Shown: positions 36,444 to 45,573, numbered from the stretch's first letter. The stretch is DNA of 64,000 bases from Chryseobacterium capnotolerans (GCF_021278965.1 NZ_CP065589.1:1803001-1867000); one strand, 5' to 3'. A program made the numbers and translations. The notes: a model not told the origin generated them from the sequence alone.

Positions 36444-37112
36444 ATGAAAAAAATCTTATTAGCATCTGCAATTGCTTTATTTGCAGGGCTTAATGCGCAG
36501 ACAACATTGGGTGTAAAAGGAGGATACGCTTTGTCTAAATTAAACTTTAATGAAAACAGCATTGAGCTTGATGGAGCTAAAGGAACGATGAAATCAAAGT
36601 CCGGATTTTATGTTGGAGCTTTGGTAGAACATAAGTTCAATAGTAAATTTGCGATTCAGGGAGAAGTAGAGTATGCCAACTTAGGCGGAAAAGCGGAGGT
36701 TGCTTTACCATACGGGATTAAAGTAACTGAAAAAATAAACCTTAACAGAATTGTAATTCCTGTTTCTGCAAGATATTATGCAACGCCTGAATTAGGTATT
36801 TATGCTGGCCCATATGTCAGTTTCAAAACAGATACTAATGTGAAGTTTGATGTAACAGGTCTGCCTGCCGGTGCTTCTGTGAATCCAACCGCAGTTAGAG
36901 AAGGAGAACAAATTGTAGAGAAACAGTTTAATGACAACCTGAAGTCTACTGATTTCGGATTGTTTTTCGGGGCTGATTATACCGTATACAAAGGTTTATT
37001 TGTAGATGCACGTTATAGTTTTGGGTTGACCAATATGGTTAAGAATCCTGTCGGTGACGAGAAAGTAAAGATGAATTTCTTCCAGCTTGGGGTAGGGTAT
37101 AAGTTTAAATAA
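36444..37112 (+). CDS. Outer-membrane beta-barrel (porin-family) protein, array member 4
   Basis: The 222-residue protein has the signal peptide MKKILLASAIALFAGLNAQ and the same eight-strand plan as member 1: LGVKGGYALSKLNF, ALVEHKFNSKFAIQGEVEYA, PVSARYYATPELGIYAGPYV and NFFQLGVGYKFK at the C-terminus. It lies 28 bp after the preceding terminator and 15 bp before member 5, with which it is probably co-transcribed. Codon choice is less biased than in member 3. Function is unknown. Confidence 0.87.
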   Translation: MKKILLASAIALFAGLNAQTTLGVKGGYALSKLNFNENSIELDGAKGTMKSKSGFYVGALVEHKFNSKFAIQGEVEYANLGGKAEVALPYGIKVTEKINLNRIVIPVSARYYATPELGIYAGPYVSFKTDTNVKFDVTGLPAGASVNPTAVREGEQIVEKQFNDNLKSTDFGLFFGADYTVYKGLFVDARYSFGLTNMVKNPVGDEKVKMNFFQLGVGYKFK

Positions 37113-37127
37113 ATTCAATTAATAATC

Positions 37128-37784
37128 ATGAAAAAACTATTATTAGCAGGTGCAGTAGCACTTTTCGGGCTTTCTAATGCTCAAATGACTAAAGGTGACT
37201 GGGTAATCAGTGGAAACACTGGAATGGGCTTTAATAACGTTACAACTACAGTAAAAGCAGGAGGTAAGTCTACCGACAGTCCAACAGTAAACACATTCTC
37301 AATCACACCTTCTGTGGGGTATTTCGTTATTGATAAATTAGCAGTGGGGATTGATTTAGGATATGTAAATAGAACCACAAAATATGATGATGTTAAGTTT
37401 ACAAACTCTACATTTTCTGTAATGCCTACAGCAACTTATTATTTTACTAACTCCAGCAAACTGGTTCCATTCCTGGGAGCAGGGATAGGTTATGGATCAA
37501 ATAAGGAAAAGACTTCTTTTTCCGGGGGGCGCAATGGAATTTATGATCCAATTCTTATGCACGATACAGAGACCACTACAGATGGTTTAGCATGGAAAGT
37601 AAAAGGAGGAGTAACTTATATGGCAACTTCTTCTTTAGGGATTAATCTGGGGATCTCTTATGATCAGTTTTCAAGTAAAGCAACAGTTATGAATACAGAG
37701 GTTAAGACAAACATTAATACTTTCGGTGTGAATGTTGGTTTTTCTTATTTCATCAAAGGAAAAGGACAGAAATCTGATAAATAA
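37128..37784 (+). CDS. Outer-membrane beta-barrel protein, array member 5
   Basis: The 218-residue protein has the signal peptide MKKLLLAGAVALFGLSNAQ, nearly identical to member 3, and barrel strands (DWVISGNTGMGFNN, FSITPSVGYFVIDKLAVGID, VMPTATYYFTNSSKLVPFLG, WKVKGGVTYMATSSLGINLG, FGVNVGFSYFIKG). The last residues GKGQKSDK extend past the usual aromatic terminus. With members 3 and 4 it shows alternation of two related barrel types in the array. Confidence 0.86.
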   Translation: MKKLLLAGAVALFGLSNAQMTKGDWVISGNTGMGFNNVTTTVKAGGKSTDSPTVNTFSITPSVGYFVIDKLAVGIDLGYVNRTTKYDDVKFTNSTFSVMPTATYYFTNSSKLVPFLGAGIGYGSNKEKTSFSGGRNGIYDPILMHDTETTTDGLAWKVKGGVTYMATSSLGINLGISYDQFSSKATVMNTEVKTNINTFGVNVGFSYFIKGKGQKSDK

Positions 37785-37810
37785 TCAGGCTGTTTAAAGA
37801 TAAAAAACAA

Positions 37811-37842
37811 AAAAATCCGACTCAGTTTTGAGTCGGATTTTA
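37811..37842. terminator. Bidirectional terminator between the barrel array and ffh
   Basis: AAAATCCGACTCA and TGAGTCGGATTTT pair perfectly around GTTT, usable from both sides. Confidence 0.92.
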
Positions 37843-37866
37843 TATTTTGATGAGATTGTTTCTGGA

Positions 37867-39228
37867 TTATTTTCCAAACATTCCACCCATTCCAGGCATA
37901 TTCGGCATTTTGCTCATCATCTGCATCATTTGCTTTCCTTGAGGTCCCTGCATCATCTTCATCATTTTACCCATCTGATCGAATTGTTTCATCAATTGAT
38001 TTACATCTTCAATCTTTCTTCCGGCACCTCTTGCAATTCTGTTTTTTCTCTGAGTATTGATAATAGAAGGTCTTCTTCTTTCCTCAGGTGTCATAGAGTA
38101 GATAATCGCTTCAATGTGTTTAAATGCATCATCACTGATCTCTACATCTTTGATGGCTTTTCCAACCCCAGGAATCATTCCCATAAGGTCTTTCATGTTA
38201 CCCATCTTCTTAATCTGGTTGATCTGCTTTAAGAAATCATCAAAACCAAATTCATTTTTAGCGATTTTCTTGTGAAGTTTTTTAGCTTCTTCTTCATCAA
38301 ACTGCTCCTGAGCTCTTTCTACTAAGGAAACAACATCTCCCATTCCTAAGATTCTGTCTGCCATCCTTTCCGGGTAGAAAAGGTCTAAAGCTTCCATTTT
38401 CTCTCCTGTAGAGATGAATTTGATTGGTTTTTCAACTACAGAACGGATCGTTAAAGCAGCACCCCCTCTTGTATCACCATCTAACTTGGTTAAAACAACC
38501 CCGTCAAAGTTCAACGCATCGTTGAATGCTTTAGCAGTATTCACAGCATCCTGACCAGTCATGGAATCCACTACGAAAAGGGTTTCCTGTGGCTTGATGA
38601 AGTAATGTACAGACTTGATCTCGTTCATCATCTGCTCATCAATCGCTAAACGACCTGCCGTATCCACGATTACTACATCGTGATTGTTGGCCTTTGCAAA
38701 ATTGATGGCATTTTCAGCGATAGTAGAAGGGTTTGTAGCTCCTTCTTCAGTATAAACGGGAACATTAATTTGTCCTCCTAATACTTTTAGCTGATCGATC
38801 GCAGCAGGACGGTAAACGTCACAGGCTACCAATAATGGTTTTTTATTTCTTTTTGTCTGTAAATAATTAGCAAGTTTTCCAGAGAAAGTAGTCTTACCAG
38901 AACCCTGAAGACCTGCAATAAGGATTACAGATGGTTTTCCCGAAAGATTAATTCCCTCCTGAGAACCTCCCATTAAATCCACAAGCTCGTCATGAACAAT
39001 TTTAGTCATCAACTGCCCCGGAGTAAGGGAAGTAAGAACATTTTCGCCTAAAGCTTTATCCTGAACTCTTTTGGTAAGATCCTTTGCAACTTTATAGTTA
39101 ACGTCGGCATCTACCAATGCTCTACGGATTTCCTTTACGGTTTCCGCCACATTGATTTCGGTAATTTTTCCACGTCCGGAAATATTATGTAATGCCTTGT
39201 CTAATTTATCCTGTAAACTATTAAACAT
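37867..39228 (-). CDS. ffh: Signal recognition particle protein Ffh
   Basis: Ffh binds signal sequences and, with 4.5S RNA and FtsY, delivers nascent membrane proteins to the translocon. The 453-residue GTPase has the N helical bundle, the P-loop GLQGSGKTT (Lys112), the G domain DTAGRLAIDEQ and TKLDGDTRGG, and a Met-rich M domain ending in MMKMMQGPQGKQMMQMM and a short Gly/Met tail. Length is normal. It is a single gene; a -7-like TATTTTTG (minus strand 39259-39252) lies 24 bp upstream. The 4.5S RNA gene is not in the window. Confidence 0.98.
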   Translation of the reverse strand: MFNSLQDKLDKALHNISGRGKITEINVAETVKEIRRALVDADVNYKVAKDLTKRVQDKALGENVLTSLTPGQLMTKIVHDELVDLMGGSQEGINLSGKPSVILIAGLQGSGKTTFSGKLANYLQTKRNKKPLLVACDVYRPAAIDQLKVLGGQINVPVYTEEGATNPSTIAENAINFAKANNHDVVIVDTAGRLAIDEQMMNEIKSVHYFIKPQETLFVVDSMTGQDAVNTAKAFNDALNFDGVVLTKLDGDTRGGAALTIRSVVEKPIKFISTGEKMEALDLFYPERMADRILGMGDVVSLVERAQEQFDEEEAKKLHKKIAKNEFGFDDFLKQINQIKKMGNMKDLMGMIPGVGKAIKDVEISDDAFKHIEAIIYSMTPEERRRPSIINTQRKNRIARGAGRKIEDVNQLMKQFDQMGKMMKMMQGPQGKQMMQMMSKMPNMPGMGGMFGK

Positions 39229-39316
39229 ATTTATTGTAAATTATAGGTTTGCAAAAATAAGGAATTTTTAAGAAACCTGAGTATGATAGACTTAATATTA
39301 TAAGGATTTGGTTAAA

Positions 39317-39680
39317 GTTGGAAGCTGGAGGCGGGAAGAAGGGAGGTTTTGTTAGCCGATAAAATGAAATGTGTTTGTTTTAAGTATTGTTTTTAGAAAG
39401 TTTCTAAGGTTTTTTATAATAGTTGGAAGCTGGAGGCAGGAAGAAGGGAGGTTTTGTTAGCCGATAAAATGAAATGTGTTTGTTTTAAGTATTGTTTTTA
39501 GAAAGTTGCTAAGGGTTTTTATAATAGTTGGAAGCTGGAGGCGGGAAGAAGGGAGGTTTTGTTAGCCGATAAAATGAAATGTGTTTGTTTTAAGTATTGT
39601 TTTTAGAAAGTTGCTAAGGGTTTTTATAATAGTTGGAAGCTGGAGGCAGGAAGAAGGGGAGTTTTATTAGTTTATAAAAT
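39317..39680. repeat. 105-bp tandem repeat, three full copies and one partial, between ffh and the ATP synthase operon
   Basis: Copies start at 39317, 39422 and 39527, exactly 105 bp apart, with only a few differences; a fourth begins at 39632 and decays after about 50 bp. Each copy opens with GTTGGAAGCTGGAGGC and contains TTAGCCGATAAAATGAAATG. All frames contain stops, so it is not coding. The whole gap 39229-39917 holds no gene. A pyrimidine-rich tract at 39829-39862 (AACTTCCATCATCCCTC ...) is a further inverted copy of the opening of the unit. Confidence 0.95.
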
Positions 39681-39828
39681 GAGCTGTATTTTTTTAATGG
39701 GTTTGATGAAGATGGGAACAGAGGAGTTCTGAGCAGGACGCTTAGCAGATGAAATGTTTGTATAGCTATCCAAAAGTTACAGGATGTCTTTATGAAAAGA
39801 ATGAAATCTACTATTATAACACAATAGT

Positions 39829-39862
39829 AACTTCCATCATCCCTCTTCCAGCTTCCTTCCTT
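39829..39862. repeat. Pyrimidine-rich dispersed repeat, copy 3
   Basis: AACTTCCATCATCCCTCTTC followed by CAGCTTCCTTCC; same family as the tracts at 8279 and 19874. Confidence 0.5.
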
Positions 39863-39884
39863 ATATAGATATAGAAGAATTCTT

Positions 39885-39913
39885 TTGTTTCAGAAATTAT
39901 AATCCTATTTTTG
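39885..39913 (+). promoter_or_regulatory. Consensus promoter at the small membrane protein gene
   Basis: TTG at 39885-39887, 18-bp spacer, TATTTTTG at 39906-39913. ATG 39918 begins five bases later, so the transcript should be leaderless or nearly so. Confidence 0.75.
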
Positions 39914-39917
39914 CAGC

Positions 39918-40187
39918 ATGAATTTTCTGGATAGTTTTATTATTGTATTATTAATAGCACTGCTTAATATAATAGTATATATAATATTTAAAAGGTATTT
40001 GTACGGTAAACAGGATGCGGGAATGAAATTTCTTGTCATTAATCTGTCTAAGGACCTGATTTGGTTGATCGCTTCTTTAGTAATAATAGAGAAGACTAAA
40101 GCTAATTTTCTCTTTATAGTGATCTGTTTTCTCATCGCATCATTCCTTATTTATTTACCCATAATAAAACTCATTAATAAGTCTTGA
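39918..40187 (+). CDS. Small integral membrane protein upstream of atpB (AtpI-like position)
   Basis: The 89-residue protein is almost all hydrophobic, with three likely helices: FLDSFIIVLLIALLNIIVYI, KDLIWLIASLVIIE and FLFIVICFLIASFLIYLP, separated by short basic loops. I cannot match it to a family by motif. It lies 82 bp before atpB in the place where AtpI or a second small protein is often encoded, and in Flavobacteriia small membrane proteins commonly precede atpB. A role in c-ring assembly is possible but unproven. The AtpZ-type protein that often accompanies it is not seen. atpB has its own promoter. Confidence 0.75.
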   Translation: MNFLDSFIIVLLIALLNIIVYIIFKRYLYGKQDAGMKFLVINLSKDLIWLIASLVIIEKTKANFLFIVICFLIASFLIYLPIIKLINKS

Positions 40188-40218
40188 TTTTTTTGATGAT
40201 AAAAATCAATTTTTAGTA

Positions 40219-40249
40219 TTGGTAAAGTTTAATAAAATCGATATATTTG
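40219..40249 (+). promoter_or_regulatory. Consensus promoter of the ATP synthase operon
   Basis: TTG at 40219-40221, 20-bp spacer, TATATTTG at 40242-40249, 20 bp before the atpB start. Confidence 0.85.
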
Positions 40250-40269
40250 CACACGATTAAAAAAGAGAT

Positions 40270-41397
40270 ATGAACAGAAAAATTTCTTCATTATTTTTCG
40301 CATTTTTATTTGTGTTTATAAGCAGTTTAGCTTCTGCTCAGCACGAATCGGAAGGAGAGAAATCAGCGGAAAAAGTAGAGAACAAAGAAGTGAAAGACGG
40401 CTTCAATGCGACCACAATGATCATGGAACACATTGGTGATTCTAATGAATGGCATTTATGGACTACAAAAGATGACAGTGGTGAAGAACATCACGTTTCT
40501 ATCCCTTTGCCTGTTATCATTAAAGATAATGAAGGATGGCATACTTTTCTTTCTAGCAGTATTGCTCACGGACACGAACATGATGGGTATACTTTAGAGC
40601 ACGGACAGGTAGTATCTACTAAAGGTGTTGAGAAAGCTACATTATTTTCAATCATCAGTGGGAAGCAAAAATCAAACGAAGTGTTTTTTGATCTTTCAGT
40701 AACAAAAAACGCAGCTTCAATGTTCTTGTCAGTTCTTTTTATGGCAGTAGTGTTCATAGGAATGGCAAGAAACTATAAAAAATCACAACTTCCAAAAGGT
40801 ATTGGAAAATTCATGGAGCCAGTGATTGTATTTATCAGAGACGAGGTGGCTATTCCAAACATCGGGTCTGTTAAATATAAAAGATATATGCCTTATTTAT
40901 TAACAGCATTTTTCTTTATCTGGATCAACAACTTATTTGGATTAATTCCTTTCTTCCCTTTCGGAGCTAACCTTACAGGTAACATTGCGATCACAGCAGT
41001 ATTAGCGATTATTACCTTATTAATTACATTATTCAGTGCGAATAAAGATTACTGGAAACACATCTTTATGCCGCCGGTTCCAATCTTGTTGTACCCAATT
41101 ATGGTTCCAATCGAGATTATCGGAATCTTCACAAAGCCTTTCGCTTTAATGATGCGACTTTTTGCTAACGTTACAGCGGGACACATTATGATCTTGGCGA
41201 TCGTTTCATTGATCTTCATTTTCAAAACTCCATTATTAGGATTTGCATCTGTACCATTAGCATTATTCGTTTCAGTACTGGAATTATTGGTAGCAGCATT
41301 GCAAGCATATATCTTCACTGTATTATCCGCACTATTTATCGGAATCGCAGTTGCAGAGCACGAACATGAGCACGGTCACGAAGAACACGCTCACTAA
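40270..41397 (+). CDS. atpB: ATP synthase F0 subunit a
   Basis: Subunit a forms the proton half-channels beside the c-ring. At 375 residues it is longer than the E. coli form because of an N-terminal extension with its own signal peptide (MNRKISSLFFAFLFVFISSL) and a hydrophilic ~130-residue domain, typical of Bacteroidetes. The essential Arg is in FALMMRLFANVTAGH, and the final helix region (FVSVLELLVAALQAYIFTVL) is conserved. The His/Glu-rich tail (EHEHEHGHEEHAH) may bind metal. It starts the operon atpB-E-F-H-A-G. Confidence 0.97.
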   Translation: MNRKISSLFFAFLFVFISSLASAQHESEGEKSAEKVENKEVKDGFNATTMIMEHIGDSNEWHLWTTKDDSGEEHHVSIPLPVIIKDNEGWHTFLSSSIAHGHEHDGYTLEHGQVVSTKGVEKATLFSIISGKQKSNEVFFDLSVTKNAASMFLSVLFMAVVFIGMARNYKKSQLPKGIGKFMEPVIVFIRDEVAIPNIGSVKYKRYMPYLLTAFFFIWINNLFGLIPFFPFGANLTGNIAITAVLAIITLLITLFSANKDYWKHIFMPPVPILLYPIMVPIEIIGIFTKPFALMMRLFANVTAGHIMILAIVSLIFIFKTPLLGFASVPLALFVSVLELLVAALQAYIFTVLSALFIGIAVAEHEHEHGHEEHAH

Positions 41398-41448
41398 TTA
41401 AAAGAAAGAATTTAAAAATAATTTTTTAACTAATATAATTTATTTATT

Positions 41449-41667
41449 ATGGATTTATCAACAGGAGCAGGATTAATTTACGTAGGTATCGGTTTAGCAG
41501 TACTAGGTGTAGGTCTAGGTATCGGTAAAATCGGTGGTCACGCAATGGACGCTATCGCTAGACAACCAGAGCAAGCTGGTAAGATTCAAGGAGCAATGCT
41601 TATCGCTGCTGGTCTTATTGAAGGTGCTGGTCTTATCGCGATCATCTTTGGTGCTTTCATCAAGTAA
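41449..41667 (+). CDS. atpE: ATP synthase F0 subunit c
   Basis: The 72-residue hairpin has two Gly-rich helices, the polar loop ARQPEQAGK, and the ion-binding Glu58 in AAGLIEGAGL. It forms the rotor ring. The residue after Glu58 is Gly instead of the Ser typical of sodium enzymes, consistent with proton use. Codon choice is strongly biased, as expected of a high-copy subunit. A hairpin lies between it and atpF. Confidence 0.98.
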   Translation: MDLSTGAGLIYVGIGLAVLGVGLGIGKIGGHAMDAIARQPEQAGKIQGAMLIAAGLIEGAGLIAIIFGAFIK

Positions 41668-41683
41668 TCTATCCTCAAAAAAC

Positions 41684-41724
41684 ATTCTTAGCAGTAAAGC
41701 GGTTGGCTGCTGCTAAGAATTTTT
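41684..41724 (+). terminator. Hairpin between atpE and atpF
   Basis: ATTCTTAGCAG and CTGCTAAGAAT pair perfectly around a 15-base loop, followed by five T. It lies 17 bp after the c-subunit gene and probably acts as a partial terminator or stabilises the atpE part of the message, giving more subunit c; that role is inference. Confidence 0.75.
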
Positions 41725-41771
41725 AAAAAAACAATCCATAAAATAACATTTAAAAAAAAGAATTTACAGAT

Positions 41772-42266
41772 ATGGGAATTATTGAACCTGGAATTGGACT
41801 TTTGTTTTGGATGACCCTTACTTTTGTTATCCTATTGTTTCTTCTAGCTAAATTCGCTTGGAAACCAATTGTAAATGCTGTTAATGAAAGAGAAACTTCT
41901 ATCGTTGATGCATTGAACCAAGCTAAATTGGCTAAAAAAGAGATGGAAGATCTTAAAGCTGACAACGAAAGAATTATTCGTGAAGCTAAAATTGAAAGAG
42001 ACGCTATCCTTAAAGAAGCTAGAGAAATTAAAGACAGAATCGTAGGTGAAGCTAAAGATGTTGCTAAAGCGGAAGGAGACAAACTTATCGAAGCTGCCAA
42101 GCAAACTATCAACGCTGAGAAAAATGCTGCAATGGCAGACATCAGAACTCAGATCGGTGCTTTATCTGTAAACATTGCAGAATCTATCTTGAAACAAAAG
42201 TTAGATAACACAGAAGCTCAAAACGAATTAGTTCAAAATTATATCAACAAATCTAACCTTAACTAA
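41772..42266 (+). CDS. atpF: ATP synthase F0 subunit b
   Basis: The 164-residue stalk protein has one N-terminal membrane helix (GLLFWMTLTFVILLFLLAKF) followed by a long charged coiled coil (AWKPIVNAVNERETSIVDAL onward) that holds the F1 head. Length is normal. atpH begins 2 bp after its stop. Confidence 0.97.
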   Translation: MGIIEPGIGLLFWMTLTFVILLFLLAKFAWKPIVNAVNERETSIVDALNQAKLAKKEMEDLKADNERIIREAKIERDAILKEAREIKDRIVGEAKDVAKAEGDKLIEAAKQTINAEKNAAMADIRTQIGALSVNIAESILKQKLDNTEAQNELVQNYINKSNLN

Positions 42267-42268
42267 GA

Positions 42269-42807
42269 ATGCTTACATCTAAAGTAGCGAAAAGATACGC
42301 ACAGGGTTTACTTGATTTCACTAATGAATCAGGTCAGACAGCTGCCGTGTTTTCTGAAATGAAAGATGTAGTGAAGATTATGATTGAATCTAAAGATTTA
42401 AACAAGTTCTTCCTTACACCTTACATTGATGCAAAAAGAAAATAGAGGTAGCAAACGAAATTTTCAAAGGTTTATCAGCATCTTCCCAGAATTTGATTAA
42501 ATTGGTGATTAAGCACGGACGTGAAAACCAATTAAAAAATATCGCTCAGGAATTCATCAACAAAGTTGAAGATATCAACGGAGTACAGAGAGTAACGCTT
42601 ACCACAGCGACTCAGCTTTCTAAAGAGAATATTGATCAGATTCTAAGATCTACCAACTTGGTGAACGCTAATTCAAATTTCGATTTGAAAGTAAACATCA
42701 ACCAAGATATTTTAGGTGGATATATCCTAAGAGTAGGAGACCAGCAGGTAGACGCGTCTGTGAAGACCAAATTGAACCAAGTTAAAAAAGATTTCCAATT
42801 AAATTAA
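42269..42807 (+). CDS. atpH: ATP synthase F1 subunit delta, frameshifted in this sequence
   Basis: The delta subunit joins F1 to the b stalk. The start [20 protein letters not shown] is typical. The frame closes at TAG 42443 after 58 residues, and the remainder ([20 protein letters not shown] to the end) reads in another frame. One extra A in the four-A run at 42439-42442 gives [13 protein letters not shown] and a normal ~179-residue protein. As atpH is needed for ATP synthase assembly and the flanking genes are intact, a sequencing error is the likely cause. Confidence 0.93.
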
Positions 42808-42823
42808 GAAAAACAACCATACA

Positions 42824-44401
42824 ATGGCAGAAATAAATCCGGCAGAAGTATCTGCGATCTTAAAACAGCAATTGGCCAACTTCGATACTCAATCAAACGT
42901 TGAGGAAGTAGGTACAGTTTTAACCATCGGTGATGGTATTGCTCGTGTATACGGGTTAGAAAACGTACAATACGGAGAGTTGGTGAAATTTTCTAGTGAT
43001 GTAGAAGGTATTGTACTTAACCTTGAAGAAGACAACGTAGGTGTTGCTCTACTTGGTGAAAGTAAATTAGTAAAAGAAGGGGATACAGTAAGAAGAACAA
43101 ACAGAATCTCTTCTATCAAAGTAGGAGAAGGAATGTTAGGAAGAGTAGTAGATACTCTTGGTAACCCTATCGATGGTAAAGGTCCTATCACAGGAGATTT
43201 ATACGAAATGCCATTAGAAAGAAAAGCTCCTGGAGTTATCTTCAGACAACCAGTAACTGAGCCTTTACAGTCTGGTATCGTTGCAATTGACGCGATGATC
43301 CCTGTAGGAAGAGGTCAGAGAGAGCTTATCATTGGTGACAGACAAACGGGTAAAACTACTGTTGCGATCGATACGATCATCAACCAAAAAGAATTCTTTG
43401 ATGCTGGTAAACCAGTATATTGTATATATGTTGCTATCGGTCAGAAAGCTTCTACTGTAGCACAAATCGTTAAAACACTTTCTGATAAAGGAGCTTTAGC
43501 TTATACGGTAATCGTTGCAGCTAACGCATCAGATCCAGTTCCAATGCAGGTATATTCTGCAATGGCAGGAGCTTCTATCGGTGAGTTCTTCAGAGACACT
43601 GGTAGACCAGCGCTTATCGTTTATGATGATTTATCTAAACAAGCTGTTGCTTACCGTGAGCTTTCTCTACTATTAAGAAGACCACCGGGCCGTGAAGCTT
43701 ACCCTGGAGACGTTTTCTATCTTCACTCAAGACTATTGGAAAGAGCGGCAAAAGTAATCGCTGATGATAACATTGCTAAGCAAATGAACGACTTACCAGA
43801 GTCTCTTAAGCCAATCGTGAAAGGTGGTGGTTCATTAACTGCTCTTCCAATCATCGAAACTCAGGCAGGTGACGTTTCTGCGTATATCCCAACTAACGTA
43901 ATCTCTATTACAGATGGACAGATCTTCTTGGAGTCTGATCTATTCAACTCAGGGGTTCGTCCTGCAATCAACGTAGGGATCTCTGTATCGAGAGTAGGTG
44001 GTAACGCTCAGATCAAATCAATGAAAAAAGTTTCTGGTACGCTAAAATTAGACCAGGCTCAATATAAAGAACTTGAAGCGTTTGCTAAATTCGGTTCTGA
44101 CCTTGATGCTTCTACTTTAGCAGTAATCTCTAAAGGAGAAAGAAACGTAGAAATCCTTAAGCAGCCGGTAAATGCACCACTTCCTGTTGACAGTCAGGTA
44201 GCGATCGTATATGCTGGAACAGAAAACTTAATGAGAAACGTTCCATTGAACAAGATTAAAGAATTCCAACACGAGTATATCGAGTTCCTAAGATCTAAGC
44301 ACCCTGATACTATGGCTGCGATCAAGTCTGGGAAAATTGATAACGATATTACTAGCGTTCTTAAGCAGGCAGCTAACGATTTAGCTTCTAAATACAACTA
44401 A
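42824..44401 (+). CDS. atpA: ATP synthase F1 subunit alpha
   Basis: The 525-residue protein has the alpha-subunit N-terminal barrel, the nucleotide-binding P-loop GDRQTGKT (171-178), and the signature [20 protein letters not shown]. It forms the head hexamer with beta, whose gene atpD is not here; in Flavobacteriia atpDC lie apart from this operon. Preferred codons dominate. Confidence 0.98.
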   Translation: MAEINPAEVSAILKQQLANFDTQSNVEEVGTVLTIGDGIARVYGLENVQYGELVKFSSDVEGIVLNLEEDNVGVALLGESKLVKEGDTVRRTNRISSIKVGEGMLGRVVDTLGNPIDGKGPITGDLYEMPLERKAPGVIFRQPVTEPLQSGIVAIDAMIPVGRGQRELIIGDRQTGKTTVAIDTIINQKEFFDAGKPVYCIYVAIGQKASTVAQIVKTLSDKGALAYTVIVAANASDPVPMQVYSAMAGASIGEFFRDTGRPALIVYDDLSKQAVAYRELSLLLRRPPGREAYPGDVFYLHSRLLERAAKVIADDNIAKQMNDLPESLKPIVKGGGSLTALPIIETQAGDVSAYIPTNVISITDGQIFLESDLFNSGVRPAINVGISVSRVGGNAQIKSMKKVSGTLKLDQAQYKELEAFAKFGSDLDASTLAVISKGERNVEILKQPVNAPLPVDSQVAIVYAGTENLMRNVPLNKIKEFQHEYIEFLRSKHPDTMAAIKSGKIDNDITSVLKQAANDLASKYN

Positions 44402-44410
44402 AAAATTCAA

Positions 44411-44462
44411 TGTTTAAGGTTTAAAATGTAAGTTTTAAGCCTTAAACTTTAGACCTTAAACT
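44411..44462. repeat. Inverted TTAAGG/CCTTAA repeats between atpA and atpG
   Basis: GTTTAAGG is followed by GCCTTAAAC and again ACCTTAAAC within 50 bp. It can fold as a hairpin in the operon message. Low complexity makes the boundaries approximate. Confidence 0.55.
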
Positions 44463-44476
44463 TTGAACCCAAATTA

Positions 44477-45340
44477 ATGGCAAACTTAAAAGAAATACGA
44501 GGCAGAATTACGTCAATTTCATCTACGATGCAGATTACACGTGCTATGAAGATGGTTTCCGCAGCGAAACTTAAAAAAGCACAAGACGCAATCGTAATGT
44601 TAAGACCTTATTCTGAAAAATTACAGGAACTTATCCAGAATGTAAATTCTAGCTCTGATCCTGACCAGGTTTCTGTATATGCTCAGAAAAGAGAGGTTAA
44701 AAGAATACTTTTCATCGCTGTTACTTCAAACAGAGGTCTTGCAGGAGCTTTTAACTCTTCGATTGTAAAAGAGCTTAACCTTCAGTTCCAGAATAACTCT
44801 CAGTATGAGATTGAAGTTCTTCCTGTAGGTAAAAAAGTATATGATGCAGTAAGAAGAAATCGTTCAGTATATGCTAATGGAAGTTCTGTGTATGATAACC
44901 TGAATTTTGATGCAGTTGCTCATATCACTGAAGGGGTAATGACAAGCTTCAAAGAAGGTAAATTTGACGAAGTTTATGTTATTTATAACAAATTCGTTAA
45001 TGCTGCTACTCAGGAAGTAACTACAGAACAACTTCTTCCAATCTCAATGCCTGAAACTACAGAGCCACAGGTTGAAACAGATTATATCTTCGAACCAAAC
45101 AGAGCAGAGATCTTAGATAACTTGATTCCTAAGTCTATTAAAACTCAGGTTTTCAAAGCAATCTTAGATTCAGTAGCCTCTGAGCACGGAGCAAGAATGA
45201 CTGCAATGCACAAAGCTACAGATAACGCAGAAGCTTTGAGAAATGATCTTAAAATTTTCTACAACAAAGCAAGACAGGCTGCAATTACCAACGAAATCTT
45301 GGAAATTGTTTCCGGAGCAGAAGCTTTAAAAAATTCATAA
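44477..45340 (+). CDS. atpG: ATP synthase F1 subunit gamma
   Basis: The 287-residue central-shaft protein starts NLKEIRGRITSISSTMQITR, contains VTSNRGLAGAFNSS, and ends with the conserved C-terminal helix (HKATDNAEALRNDLKIFYNK then ITNEILEIVSGAEAL). It is the last gene of the operon before a terminator. Confidence 0.98.
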   Translation: MANLKEIRGRITSISSTMQITRAMKMVSAAKLKKAQDAIVMLRPYSEKLQELIQNVNSSSDPDQVSVYAQKREVKRILFIAVTSNRGLAGAFNSSIVKELNLQFQNNSQYEIEVLPVGKKVYDAVRRNRSVYANGSSVYDNLNFDAVAHITEGVMTSFKEGKFDEVYVIYNKFVNAATQEVTTEQLLPISMPETTEPQVETDYIFEPNRAEILDNLIPKSIKTQVFKAILDSVASEHGARMTAMHKATDNAEALRNDLKIFYNKARQAAITNEILEIVSGAEALKNS

Positions 45341-45362
45341 AGAATTATTTTAACATACAACT

Positions 45363-45392
45363 AAAAGCATCGATCTCATCGGTGCTTTTTTC
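45363..45392 (+). terminator. Terminator of the ATP synthase operon
   Basis: AAAGCATCGAT and ATCGGTGCTTT pair (one G-U) around CTC, followed by a T run. Confidence 0.88.
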
Positions 45393-45573
45393 GTTTATAA
45401 AGGTTAAAAACACTTATTAAGCTCTCAAAAATCATCTTATTCTGTAAAAACAATCTAAGTATCCGATTATTTTTTTTATTTCAAAATAGATAGGTTTTAT
45501 GAAGCTGTTTTTTTTCTTAAAAATTCCTCTATTGAAATAATCTATCCAAGATTCAGGTTATTTTTATTTTGCA

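Noticed and set aside
39317..39680. 105-bp repeats as CRISPR or as a repeated coding domain
   Set aside because: The units join without unique spacers, and every frame contains stops in each unit.
42430..42450. Programmed frameshifting in atpH
   Set aside because: There is no heptameric slippery site or following pseudoknot, and other genes in the window show the same kind of homopolymer break.
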